Below are positions 33,720 to 45,600 of a DNA stretch of 64,000 nucleotides, in pieces (the stretch's first letter is position 1; each line of letters starts with the position of its first letter). The notes beneath the pieces are model-generated. The model saw nothing but the letters and a program-made list of their open reading frames with translations. It was not told where the DNA came from and made no database searches. Made by a program: the position numbers and the translations under genes. The DNA is from Diorhabda sublineata (taxonomy: Eukaryota; Arthropoda; Insecta; Coleoptera; Chrysomelidae), in the NCBI RefSeq assembly GCF_026230105.1, contig NC_079475.1:35090086-35154085 (forward strand), written 5' to 3'.

Positions 33720-35640
33720 CGCTTGAATTTCGTAAACTGAACGTGAAAATATCGGAAAAATGGTTCATTTAACAAAAATACACGAAAAAACTATTCTATA
33801 AATGGTTATGGAGGTAGCACATGGACACAAATAGAAGTTTCTCGCTTATTTCAAGAAAAATTTCCAAATTTGTCGCCTATATCCCAACGAACAATGCGAG
33901 AAGTGCTGATTCGAAATTAGAAATTATGCTTGAGTTTCAAGAAAACTACATAATTTTGATCAAAAAGCGTTCAGTCACTCATCAATATTTCGAATATAAA
34001 AGGAAAATAAAATGCATCCATGAAAATGATACTCATGGAAGACGATTTCGTTAGAAACACGTATTTTTATGAACAAATGATGACAATATTAGATAACTAT
34101 GTAATTAAATTAGAAGATGTTTTTTGATGAGAGCACATTTACACTTTACGGTTATACGATGATGGTCCCAGAAGTACCTGGCCCAACAAAAATTTTTGAA
34201 CAAAATATATTTATATTTCAACGTCATCTCATTTTGGCTTCAAACATTTTTCCCAGTTATGTGAAGTAAGTTCGATACCCTTTTTTACAATAAGAATAGT
34301 TAAGATCCTCAAAATAGCCATTAACTGCCGATATCACCTCTTCATTGTTGGAAAATCTTTGACCACCGAGCCATTTTTTTCAAGTCTGGAAACAGATAAT
34401 AATTCTAGGGAGCTGAATCTGGGAAATATGGTGCATGAGGTAGCAATTTAAATTTGAATTCTTCAATTTTGACCATTGCAATAACGGATGTGTGAGCTGG
34501 TGCATTGTCTTGATGAAACACTTCCCTCTTAGCTAAATGCGGTCGTTTCTGCTTGATTCCTTCTGTCAAACGTTGCAATAAGTTCGTTCAATACTCGCCT
34601 TTGATAGTATTTACTTTTTCAAGATAGTCAATAAAAATTATCCCAGCGCATCCCAAAAAACCGACGTCATGACCATATCTGCAGATGGAACGATCTTTGC
34701 CTTCTTTGGAGCTGGTTTTCAGTCCATTGTTGCGTTTGTTATTTTGTGATAGACCCACATTTCATCCATGGTTATGAAGCGGTGCAAAAATTCGGCTTTA
34801 TTTCTATGAAAAATTCGATGGAAACATCTTCGCAAGGCTGTTGTTGTTGGGGTAATGCCTTTCAAATAAAAGTGTTGTATCACATTAGGATGACCAATTT
34901 CACCGATGTTTATAAATTCACTTAAAATGTTCACTCTTGATGGTTGCCAAATAAATACTAGACAACGTGGCGTCTTCAAACTTATATGCTGTATAGATCG
35001 TGTACTTTCTATGGTATTTTTCAAGCAACTACAGCCTTCTCTAGATCAGGCCACGTAGTTTTGGTAGTCCTACTATTAATCGTCAAAATTGCCGCTAACG
35101 GTCTAATTATAATCATCACTAAATGAGAGAAAAACATGCGCATTATACTGAAAAAGTTAATGTTTAGGAAGGAATTGCTGGAAATCATAATGTAACAACT
35201 TGAATGGACTTAAATATTTAGTTACAAATTATTTCCATGCCAAGTTTGATAAACTTATATCCTGATCTAGCAAACTCACGGGTTCCTGCGAATATAATAT
35301 GGTTTCAACAAGAAGGAACATCGCCCCATTACCAAATGAATGTCGGGCAGTACTTGAACCAAATTTTTCAAAATCAGTGGATGGGGAGACGCGGATGAAT
35401 AGTATAGCCAGCACCAACTCCTGATCTGACGTCATTAGACTTTTTATCATGGGAATATGTCAAAATTATTGTATACAAAACTAAACCATTCAAATTAGAT
35501 GACTTAAAAAGATGAATCACGCTTGCGATTAGATCATTCACGTCTGAGATGTTGAGTAAAGTTAAACGACATTTCTATACGATATCAATGTTTTAATACA
35601 GTATAAGAAATAATCAGTATTATTTATTAAGTTTTAATTG
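33720..35640 (+). mobile_element. DDE (IS630/Tc-like) transposon interrupted by a mariner
   Basis: Two plus-strand halves of one transposase flank a mariner. The left half (33758-34152) reads VHLTKIHEKTIL, then FPNLSPISQRTMREVL-type HTH text, and ends FFDESTFTLYG with the first catalytic Asp. The right half (35076-35600) reads NRQNCR, MREKHAHYTEKVNV, IIWFQQEGTSPHYQMNVGQY (second Asp region), SLDFLSWEYVKIIVYKTKP (third acidic position) and MLSKVKRHFY. Joined across the insertion the order is complete, but there are many stops. Terminal repeats were not located. Confidence 0.82.
34155..35075 (-). mobile_element. mariner copy A, internally deleted, nested in a DDE transposon
   Basis: Ends are similar inverted repeats: CGATGATGGTCCCAGAAGTA with CCTGGCC at the left, and (complement) GTAGGACTACCAAAACTA with CGTGGCC at the right, next to TA dinucleotides. 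Minus-strand coding pieces: HFYLKGITPT, FHRNKAEFLHRFITMDEMWV (first Asp), KREVFHQDNAPAHTSVIAM (second Asp), LLPHAPYFPDSAP (third) and KKWLGGQRFSNNEEV. The stretch between the N-terminal helices and FHRNKAEF is deleted. About 920 bp against 1.3 kb for a full mariner. Confidence 0.88.
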
Positions 35641-35810
35641 TAATGTAGCGATTTTGAGAAATAAAATAATTTTTTTTGCTATTACTTCTTGTAATGAGTC
35701 TGAAAACATTTAATATTTCTGAAACAGTTGAAGGTAGGTATATTAACGCCTTCCTTTTTGCTGGAAAAACATTGTGAGAAGAATAACGAGCTACCGCCAA
35801 TTATCTACTA

Positions 35811-36300
35811 TACAGGGTGTTTTGGGACTTGATTCAAAGGGAGTGAGTATGTGACGTGAAAATAATGCTGGGGAATACAACAAAATTATGAATTTTTAAT
35901 GGATGATTACGTGTGTCCATATTTGACGGAATAAATAATTCTACAGCATTATCTAAAGGTCAGGGGCGGCTCATGCTCAATGGTTAACAATCCGTAACTT
36001 TTACACGGATAACCTGTACAATCCAAAGGTAGAAAAAATGAATTTTTCAATCGAATTTTGAACAAATAGGTATTTTTGTCATTTTGTACAAAGTGTGAAG
36101 TTGTAAAATTTCTACAAAGAAATAGATGAAAGCAAATTAAATTTAATTTGAATTGAAATAAAAGAAAGTTGTCACAAAATTCGTTCGATAGGAATTTTGA
36201 GAGACTATCTTCTAATCCAGGAGGGAAAAAAACTACACTTTCCACCCGAGAAAAGTAGGACAACATCGTCCAGGATAAACAAAATCGCGGGCGAAAATAC
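35811..36300. repeat. dispersed repeat, copy 1 (related copy near 61.0-61.28 kb)
   Basis: Starts near TATACAGGGTGTTTTGGGAC. The block at 35889-36031 matches 61138-61275 in the same orientation (shared TTGACGGAATAAATAATTCT, GGGGCGGCTCATG, GTTAACAATCCGTA). GACGTGAAAATAA precedes both. No coding potential was recognised in this copy. Confidence 0.75.
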
Positions 36301-36895
36301 CCTCCTTGACGCCCTAGGAGAATTTGCAGAATAACTTTTGGAAAGCTTTAATAACCTACATACAATTCCAACATAAAAATTCAATTAAAACATTATTGTC
36401 TATCATAATACAACTTAGTTATCAAAAATAAAAAGCCGCTGAAGGCGAATCCTTCGTTATTTTTTACTTTGATCGAATTTTTGCTCTTTAAGTAAATAAT
36501 ATTTCATCATACACTATGTTATCTATGATTGCAAACTACATCAACAACCAAATGCGGATTATTTCTCATTTCTCTTCCGGCGTATGCGTTATTGATTTGA
36601 AGAAGTTTTAATGTAGAATCCAAACTCCAAAACGAGGTTATGACATACACTAGTTATCGCCGGGTAAAAGTATGAAGGCAATATATCGCGAGTAGCACGA
36701 ACACACTTTAACTAAACTGGCACAAAAATATTCAAAGTCTATAGAATATGACCGCGCCGATTCAACAAAATTAGAAAGGAACGAAGTTTCGACATTTTCG
36801 CACGGATCTTCGCAGATGCACACTATTTAAACATTTTGTTTCAAAAGAGAATGCTAATTTTTGCGTAGCGGTTAAGTTTTCAACTTTCAGATTCT
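36301..36895. other. AT-rich sequence, nothing recognised
   Basis: No gene or repeat recognised. Confidence 0.4.
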
Positions 36896-36899
36896 GGTT

Positions 36900-37560
36900 T
36901 ATAGACAATATATTGGAGGAAGATGATGTTAAACAAGAAAATGACAAAGCAGAACGGATTTAAATACAAAAAAAGGAAAAGAAGTGTGAATAAGGCGATA
37001 AGAAAATTCTTTAACGAAATTTTAGAAAAATGATGAGAAATTGTGAAGAAAACAAAAATTTATTATAAGAGCTTAGAAAATGAAACTGAATATAGATGAG
37101 TAGTGTCCGGAACCACTAATATTGGAGGAAGTTAGTTTGGGAGCTCATAAAAACAATATTTGATGAAATAATGGACTCGAAAGAGGAAATTCCACAAGAT
37201 TGGAAAAGCAGCATCATGGTCCCAATATATAAGAAAAGGGAGTTAACATGCACCCGGTATATCACTTTTATGCACCGCATATAAAGTATTCACATACATC
37301 TTAAGTAAAAAATTACTTCTATCTGCTGAGGAATTGGTAATTGGTGAATACCAAACGAAATTCAGACCAGATCTATCAAAGAAACCTTGAGCGGCGCGTG
37401 ATATAACGTAGATATTCGTGGATTTCAATTAGACCCATGATTCCATCGACTAAATGCTATCAAGAACGAGTTCGGAAACTAGGAAAGTTGATACGATTAA
37501 TGAAAGTCATTAGAGATAATTACAATGACAATAGCATGTCTGAATACAGCTTTTGCTGAT
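36900..37560 (+). pseudogene. non-LTR retrotransposon RT fragment
   Basis: Plus-strand frames show WKSSIMVPIYKKRE (the usual lead-in to the RT fingers), EELVIGEYQTKFRPDLS and IFVDFN-stop-THDSID (motif A, FVDFxxAYDSID). Multiple stops and frameshifts. A different family from the RT fragment at 38.2 kb. Confidence 0.8.
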
Positions 37561-37674
37561 TAATCAATTCGAGGTAACTAGGGTACTTGAGTAAAAGATA
37601 AATGTTGAAGTTTTTGTTTTCATGTTTTTAAATTTACATTATGCAATAACACAGCTTTCAAACCTTATTTCGAT

Positions 37675-38150
37675 GAGTTTATAAACAAGTGGCATTTACA
37701 AGAAATCAAGTTCCTTCATTAAATCAGTATAAGCACGAACAGCATTTTCCATATTGTGAAATGTGGAAACCGCCGCATATATTTTTCTAAAAGTTTTAGT
37801 TTCCGTTCCTATTGCATGTTTCACTCCTTATAACGGGAACCAAGAAATTCTGACTGTTGCTTTGACAACTCTTTTTGAACAATCGAATGTAGCTTGCCGG
37901 AACTGGAACCAGACGTGTATGTGTATGTTTCCTAAAGATCCGTTGTTTCCTAAAACAATATCTTGGGGCGATTTCACTGTAGACGATTCCCGACATTTAA
38001 TCATGTTATTAGTCGTATTTTGTTGCAAAAATATTTTTCTCCTCATTGAATTCTTTGGAGCGTTTGAAAATATCAACATCAAACTGAAAATCACACATCA
38101 CGTAATAGCTGTTGCTGCAAGTTTGAGGTTATGTTTTACCCTTTAAACTT
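37675..38150 (-). other. degenerate coding-like segment, unidentified
   Basis: Minus-strand frames give coding-looking pieces in order: FQFDVDIFKRSKEFNEEKN, MIKCRESSTVKSPQDIVLG, GKLHSIVQKELSKQQSEFLG and YAAVSTFHNMENAVRAYTDL ending KELDFL and stop. The pieces need three or more frameshifts. The family was not recognised; it may be a transposon ORF or a processed pseudogene. A 127-residue plus-strand ORF over the same bases has no recognisable features and is probably a shadow. Confidence 0.3.
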
Positions 38151-38191
38151 GAAGTGACAATATTCATAATATCTTTCTATGTCGATATATC

Positions 38192-38450
38192 TTGTCATTT
38201 ATTCAGGCAATATTCAACGTTATTGAGGGCACAGTTGAGGATCTTGATAAGGGTAAAAACACGTATGTCATCACGTGTGATCTAACTAATGCCGTTGACT
38301 GCGTACATTCAGACATTTTGTTGTTTAAGATGGAACACTTTAGATTCCGAGGTACAGAGTTGGAGCTGTTTGAATCTTTTTTAGAATGTACGTATGCGTA
38401 CAGTACGTATGCTACAACAGTTGTGCATCTAGTCTGGCATACTTTTTATA
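38192..38450 (+). pseudogene. jockey-like RT motif A fragment
   Basis: Reads FNVIEGTVEDLDKGKNTYVI, CDLTNAVDCVHSDILLFKM and FRFRGTELELFESFLE. This corresponds to RT motif A (CDLSKAFDCVNHDILLxKL) of jockey/CR1-like LINEs, with AFD replaced by AVD. Cut off by the mariner fragment to its right. Confidence 0.85.
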
Positions 38451-38454
38451 ATAA

Positions 38455-39453
38455 AAATCGTCAAACTCCTCAAAATAGCCATTAACTCATTCATTATTGA
38501 AACATCTTTAACCACTGAGCCATTTTTTGGAGTCTAGCAACAGAAAATTAATTTTGGCCATTGCAATAACGGATGTGTGAGCTGCAGCATTGTCTTGATG
38601 AAACAACACTTTCTTCTTAGCTAAATGCGGCCGTTTTTGCTTGATTTCAACGCTCAAACCTTGCACTAAATTCGCATTTTAGTCGCCATTGATGGTTTCT
38701 CATTTTTCAAGATTTAAAGTCAATTAAAATTACGCGCACAAAAACCACCGACACCATGACCTTGCCTGCAGATGGAACAATTTTTGCCTTCTTTGGTGCC
38801 GGTTCTCTTTTTTCAGTCCATTGTTTTTATTGTTCTTTTGTTTCGGGTGGGAATTGAAGGACCCACGTTTCATCCATAATTATGGAACGGCGCAAAATTT
38901 GGCTTTATTTCTGTGAAAAGTTGCCAAACATTCGATGGAAATATCTTCATGACTTTGTTCCATGCCATCTTGCTCAGAGCCTTCTATGTCCAAATTTTCA
39001 GTTAATATGCGATGTAACATAAATTTTAGAAATGCCTACTATGACTGCTAGCTCGTGCACTCTTAGTCGATGATTGTCCAGTAATATTTCTGGAGTCGTC
39101 ACCTCATTTGGTCGACAACTGCGATGCTGGTCTTGGCAGGACATACGGCCTCGTTTAAACTCTGCTACCCAATATTTTATTGTTGATAATAAAGGAGCAG
39201 TCTCACCCACAGAAGAATCTAGTTCAGCTTTTATATTCGTTGGGCTAAGGCCCTTCGAATAGAAGTATTGTACCAACCAACTAACCACTGAAAAAGTTCA
39301 CTATTGATAGCTGCCAAACAAACACCAAACAACGTGACGTCTTCAAACTTGAAACATATGCTGTATAGATTGTGTACTTTCTAATAAAGTAATATTTCTA
39401 GTAACTACCGCCATCTCTAGATTAGGCCATGTAATTCTGAGACTATCTTCGTA
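38455..39453 (-). mobile_element. mariner copy B, truncated and frameshifted
   Basis: Minus-strand pieces: VQYFYSKGLSPTNIKAELDS, APLLSTIKYWVAEFKRGRMS, DQHRSCRPNEVTTPEILLD (HTH and linker), then decayed catalytic regions matching those of mariner copy A (same LAKxK, HQDNAxAHTSVIAM order). The terminal repeat (complement TACGAAGATAGTCTCAGAA) ends at 39453. The other end stops at about 38460 without a terminal repeat, where it meets LINE sequence. Same family as copy A. Confidence 0.87.
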
Positions 39454-39539
39454 ATTTGTTTTTAAATGCCATGACTAATAATATATACTTATTACTATTG
39501 ATGATATACATTTAATAGAAGTGTAACACAAGGTGACTG

Positions 39540-39900
39540 CTTCGTAGAAATGCGGGCGGAAATTAAAAGAAAATCTTGAGCTTAATGCCGAACACCTCCG
39601 TCGGAAAAGGTCTCGTGATTCAAAGCGGAGAGAAGAAATGAAAGAAAAAATGAAGACAGATATATATTTGAAAATATTGGCTACAATCAAATCTAAAGAA
39701 AGAATGCAGGAAACTAGAATGCGGCGCAAATAAGAACAAATTAAACAAACGATACACTAGGGAACACTGTCCCACTAACTTGGTGGAGTTTGTAAAAAAA
39801 ATGGCTAATGAATTCTATTTTGCTGGAATTGATAAAAGTGACGTCACTGAAGCAGCTTCGCGAGAGAAAAAAGATGTAAAAACAGTCCAATATTGAAAAA
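39540..39900 (+). other. degenerate coding-like segment, unidentified
   Basis: Plus-strand pieces include KRSRDSKRREEMKEKMK and, further on, NLVEFVKKMANEFYFAGIDK, SDVTEAASREKKDVKTVQ. Charged, coding-like and frame-broken; no family recognised. Confidence 0.3.
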
Positions 39901-40913
39901 AAATCCAAAAATGAGCAATGATTATGAGCATCAAGAAGCCTTTCAGATTACAATGTATGATGACATTGGTAGGAAACGTTTCACATAAATCGTAAATGAC
40001 ATAGCAGTCATAGAAAAATTCGTTCATTGTCATTTTTATGTCAAATTGTTCATTTCTACCCTACCCACGTACATGCCTAGATAGCAGCGTCGTACTATGG
40101 CTATTTCAAACACTTAAAACCTGGACTACACGAGAACCACCCTGCTATATAGAAATTGGGCTTGATTTCAAGACCTGTATGTAAGACCTTGGTTAAAATT
40201 AATTTGTGATTAATATAATTATGCTAATTATCAATGACAAGGCATATTTTGATGTAGATAGAAATAGGTCAAAACTTTTTTGAAATTAATTTAGCCATTT
40301 CAAAAGAGACTTATTAAGAACATAAAAAAAAGATCTAAGAAATAGAAAGTTCAAAAAATGTGTTGTGACGTTCTATTGAACTCGTACTAACAAATTAGTT
40401 TTAGGTCAGTTGGAAATTTTACATTGATAAAGGAGTAGAAATCGTTTAAAACCGTAAAAATGTTTATAATAATGAAAATATCCCCAAAACAAAGTTGAGA
40501 AAATTAGTAAGAACAAAACAAGGATATGTGCTGAGTCTATTAATTCATCAGTGATATAAAATAAGACTATAAAGATCCAAAAATATATGAAAAACCAAAT
40601 ATATAATTAAAATAGTTAATATTTGCCGATAACATTGTAGCATTAGCAAAATCAATAAACAATTGACGATATGTTACAAGTCTCGTATTCGTGTAGCCCC
40701 TAAGCCGCTCCTGTCTAATGAAACATTTAGAATGTTCGAAGCGAGCGAGTTGAACATTCCAGAAGAACATAGCGTATAAATATAAACAGTGTAATTAAAG
40801 TTTTGAGTTAAGAAAATATAGCTAATGTTTTAAATTTATATCACAAGTTAAGATAATATCAAAGTTACAAATTTTTTAGTAAAAATTTACAAATTATTCT
40901 TACCGAAATGTTC

Positions 40914-41003
40914 TTTTTTTAACGATTCCCGGGATATTCTGCTTCTAACGGGTACATAGTTTTCGCTCGATTTTGAAGCAGACTTAGGGTCATGGGGAAT
41001 TCC
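40914..41003 (-). CDS. candidate coding exon, possibly 5' part of the Cys-rich gene
   Basis: A minus-strand segment with a pyrimidine-rich TTATTTCCAG acceptor and a GTAAGAA donor at 40913. The open frame begins two bases in and reads IPHDPKSASKSSENYVPV and RSRISRESLKKEHF, Ser/Lys/Arg-rich like the N-terminus of the downstream gene. It would end with one base over, and joining directly to 22232 produces a stop after two codons, so either another exon intervenes, it is untranslated, or it belongs to another transcript. Other frames are closed or contain TAA. Confidence 0.4.
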
Positions 41004-41349
41004 TGGAAATAAGTAAATAAAATAATCATAATGCGATACAATAAAAACTCATGACATAGAAACAAAGTAAGTGTTTTTTATTGGTTCTGAAAACTATGTC
41101 GGGTTTAAATTTTTAAATGATTGTTCATTACATACATTTTGTAATTTACCGAACATCTCTAGTACTCATTATAGCGCTAATATAAATTTTTAAAAGTATA
41201 ATATTTTTACTCCGCCTATATATTTTTTCTTGCAACGCGCCAACCGCTTGCTTACGTCACCAGCGCCGATCGAGTTTCTAATTAAACTAAACTACAGCAA
41301 TTTCTATACCATATTGTTTTGTTTTACCATTGTATTATTTTTTGTTAGG

Positions 41350-41560
41350 ATGTCGATGTATTGTACCAAATGTACCAACACCACTATTACTGCTAAAGTA
41401 TTTTTAAGTATCCCTAAGGAAGAAAAATTATGGCAAAAATGGTGTGATGCAATGAAGACAAGGCAGTAAAAGGAATACTGTTTTATCAAGTACAAGTAAG
41501 CGGTTTTGGGAAGAAGATCTTTTCGAGTTGAATATGATTTTTGAATAGCATATTCAAAAC
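41350..41560 (+). pseudogene. THAP-like zinc finger fragment
   Basis: Reads MYCTKCTNTTITAKVFLSIP, KEEKLWQKWCDAMK, a stop, and KEYCFIKYK. The CxxC, the hydrophobic-Pro step and the KW match the start of THAP domains found in P-element-like and related transposases. The second half and the AVPTIF-type end are missing, so the call is weak. Confidence 0.35.
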
Positions 41561-41699
41561 TTAAAACTTACGATACAGGGTAGCTTGACATATTATTGTG
41601 ACAGTAATGTAGATGATACTTGTTATTTGATTTCTTTGTTTTTTTGCATTGGCGCGACGAGATCTAACCTGATTATTGTCAAAGAAAAAAAAAGGCACG

Positions 41700-42600
41700 A
41701 TCGGATTTTCAGAACTTATCCTTACTAATATTATAAATGTGAATGCAAGTTTGTTTGCTACGCTTTCACGCGAAAACTACATAACCGATCATTATAAAAC
41801 TTTGTACACATATTATTGGAGGTATTACAAATAACATAGGATACTTTTATGAAAACATTTTCTTTATATTATTTACGAGATATAAAGCAATTGCACTGTA
41901 TTACCAACGGCTACTATATACAATCCAATTGACTATAGCTTCAGCTGTTTGGAATTTTTCTTTATTTATTGTTATTTTTTTCTGTCAGTATATATGCAGT
42001 ATAGACCTATTTGAATTTTTGAAGTTAGGTGTCATTTTTGTGGTTACATGCTATTTATTATTTTAAATCTTATTCTTTGGTTTTAATTCCTACTCTGTTC
42101 TTTTTTAAAAATGCCTCGGAAGCAAAAGTCCCGTGCAGAAAAAGTTGCACTAAATAAAGAATCTTCGGTTCACGCATATTTGAGAAAACATCAGGAAACA
42201 GAATGACAAAGTGTTTTGAGAGCAACTGAAACTCCTCTTCAGGTACGAGTTCATTCAAAAAGAAAAGCTACGCTACAGCTAGAAGAGCGCCGTCGTAATT
42301 TCATGCGAAAGGATTGGTCGGTATTCAATGGTACTAGGTTTCAACAAGATCCTTCAATTTAATATCATAATCATCATTTGATTGTTATTGGCTCAATTAA
42401 TAAAAAATGTCACTGTTGCGATGCTTTCAAATGGAAAGATGAAACTATTGGAATGTGGTGTTCCGGTAGTAAAGTTTCACTTCCATTACTTGGTGAACCA
42501 GAAGAGGCTTTGAAACTTTGAGTGTTACAGATGAGTCAAAGCGAATTTTGAGCAAAATAAGTATAACTCTTGCTTTCAATTATATGGATTCATTTCTATT
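41700..42600 (+). mobile_element. Helitron N-terminal remnant
   Basis: From 42110 the plus strand reads PRKQKSRAEKVALNKESSVH, a stop, VLRATETPLQVRVHSKRK, then CHCCDAFKWKDETIGMWCSG, SKVSLPLLGEPEEAL and YNSCFQLYGF. This matches the N-terminal part of insect Helitron Rep/helicase proteins. Upstream (about 41725-41840) is ATTATAAATGTGAATGCAAG with TTTCACGCGAAAACTAC, a leader I associate with arthropod Helitrons. At least three stops; Rep and helicase cores absent. Confidence 0.82.
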
Positions 42601-45600
42601 GTAATAATCTGTTTTCCTTCTTTGATGGCTTTAAGCGAGCGGGTAAAAGCTAGTAATTTTTATAATTCACGTTTAACATTGGGCAAATTTGACCACTACA
42701 ATATTTTTTTATGTAAAAAACAAAATCAGTCTTATTTTCATGACGAAATCATCAAAATGTGGTACGGAATATTTTGTTATAAAGACGTTTATAAAACTAC
42801 ATTTTTGTTTAGTTGGTTGACACCTTTTGCTAGTTATCAGGCATTATCTATATTATTTTAATTATTTTGTGAGGATAATCAGGCTCTTTTTGATTTGAAC
42901 ACATTAAGTCCAACAAAATCTAAGTCGAATTTGCTCAAAATTAAATGTAATTTATTTATTTGAACTTAAAAACTTGGTACCTCAAAATTAAGAGGTTCGT
43001 GCACAAAAAATCTCGTTTTTGCCCAATAAATACGTTATTTTATCAATTTGTCTGTTCATCTGGTTCATCCCGTGGATTTTAACAGTAACAAAATATTTAT
43101 TTGTGGCCATTGCAAAGAAGTCTATTTGGGGCAAATTGTCTGAAGCCTCTGCTCCATTTTTATCAACAAATCAACTTTTTGTCGCCAAAATAGCACTTTA
43201 GCCAGTAGCATTTTGTCAAATAGGTCGACCGCTCTCCCACACAATCTGCGCTGATGACGTAGTACCTCTATGGATCGGATCTCGTATGGTATAAAATATA
43301 TCCAGACGTCTAAACTTTGTTAGTTTGTTAATACTAATCTTATCTCTTATCAACTTGAAATAAACACCATTATACTTGTAAAATGAAGTTGTATTTATTT
43401 CCGTTACAAAAGAATATACTTTTTTTTTTATTTTCCCATTGTATCTGCTAAAAGGGCATCAATCATTCGATTCCTGTTATGGTTTTGTGGAACAAGATTT
43501 GGATTATGCGGTGAAGTCCTCAATTAGTAGAAACTAGAAAAAATCATTGAATCAAGTCGAATTACTGAGCCGGAAGACCCTTAAAATTGATCATTTATTT
43601 CTACTAGCAGACCATATTTTTTCCTGAGTGGTAAACTAATTCCAGTTTGACCTAACAGAGATGTGAATCGAAGTAATGTTGAATAAATTGAAAATGCTTT
43701 ATCATCACAAGATCGGGACTAAAAACTGATATTTTACGAAATGAATTTTATTTATTTTAGCATATTTTCTAATCCAATAGAAAACAGACAACTACATCTG
43801 TCATTTTTTTAAATTACCAATTTAATCAGTGAGGTTAGAAATGTAATTGAGTCGCCTAATTTTGAAGATAAATGGCGCTGTGGAGAATTTGGAGGAGAAA
43901 TATTATGGTAAATGGACTGGACAATGGGTACCAGCGATTTAACCATCACCAGATCTTTGAAAAGAAGATACTCATTTTTTGATATATTAGTAGCTTCATA
44001 TAAACCATTTAGAGCTACCATTAACACAAAGTATCAAAGAATAGAGTTTTCCATAATCTTCTGAACAAGATACCGCTTGCCAAGCATCCCGGGGTCAATC
44101 CATAGCAAAACAACACATGGTATCAACCTGGCAACCACAAAATTTGATAAAATATGCTGTGAAAGTTTAAAAAAAAATTCGATTCTTTTTAAAAAATATC
44201 AGTTCAAATTTAGATAATATTCCTAATTGAGCTAGAGATGATAATGATAATTATTTTACTTATATTCAAATGACCTTTCTTTTGATGAAAAATACTTTGT
44301 TATAAAAAGTATTTTTTAGAAATCAAATTCTATATTTTGAATTTTTCAATTCAATTCCTGAAAATTTGAAAAAACTTCCTGCATGACCAACCTTCCGGTA
44401 AGTATACTTAGATGAAGAGCTAGCATATGCAAAAATTTTACTTTCTACTCCACCTTCATTCTACTTCGACACCACTTTTTGTCATATAAAGTTATATATC
44501 CACTAATTTATGTCTTTAGCAGTTTTCCAGGGAATTTTTGAACGGTCACTATTTCTTTACTGGTATTTAATTTATTTATACACATATATTTAATACACTC
44601 ACCATTAAAGGCATATGAGCATATGATATTACTTTGTATCAATAATATAAAAGTGCTTGAGTGAACCGGTTCATCGGATTCATTCATCTTGTATGGAAAA
44701 GATGAAATTAATTCCAGTTGAAATAAGATCATCAAGTCACATGGTGCTTTTTCTTAGATGATAGCAGAAAACTTGCCTTATGCCTCTATAATAGGTCTTC
44801 CTTATATTCACATAAAATGATTGTTTTTTTTTTATATTGAAGGGAACATTAATTTAAGTAATTGAAGACCTTTTTTGGTACTGACTGAAACTTTTTTTCT
44901 GAAATGTATATACAGAAACATTGTTATGCTCCAAATATAGTGGACTTACAATGAAACTTGAATTATTATGTTTACTATCTTCTTCGTAATATATCACAAA
45001 TGGTTTGTATTGTCACATGATTACTTGTCCAGTGGAAATACTGAGTTACATTTTTTATTGTTTTATAGTTTTCAGAAATATTTAGGTTTACTACAATCTC
45101 AGATGCTTTAATATTTCTTTGTCATTAATAAATGATAAGTGTTGCTTTGCTTGTTTCAAATAGTCTGTTATTTGTTAGTTCATGAAAGAATTAGTCGAAC
45201 TAACCATTACTAGTCACCATCACTATATTAAATATTAAATCAAGGCTCAACAGTATTCAACAAAAACCTATAAATATTGCATTTAAATATTATTATTTAA
45301 TTATTAACCCATTGGTATCCCAATTTGATTTTAAAAAAACACTTTGTGCTCTTAAATTAATTATATTAAATTTATACCGATGTAATTTTGATAATGTTCA
45401 AAATATTTGAGGTGGGTATATATATACCTTGTATTGATTTGATATTGAATGACCCATCCTCATATGGACTCACCAAACTTATTCCTCCTCCCTTTTTTAT
45501 TCTTCAATTCAATTTTTTTCTATATCTTCTTTCTTAATTTTTTTATTGAAAAAAATTTAAACAGACCATCAAATTGGTGCCTTTATAGTTATAAAGTAGA

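Noticed and set aside
37828..38094. Possible endogenous viral element
   Set aside because: The pieces match no viral protein I can name; left as unidentified.
40914..41003. Direct joining of this exon to 22232 as the gene's exon 1
   Set aside because: The left-over base creates a stop three codons into the next exon, so the simple two-exon model fails.
43215..43410. Solo LTR
   Set aside because: TATA box, AATAAA and CGTTACA end are suggestive, but no duplication, partner LTR or primer-binding site was found; mentioned only inside a gap entry.
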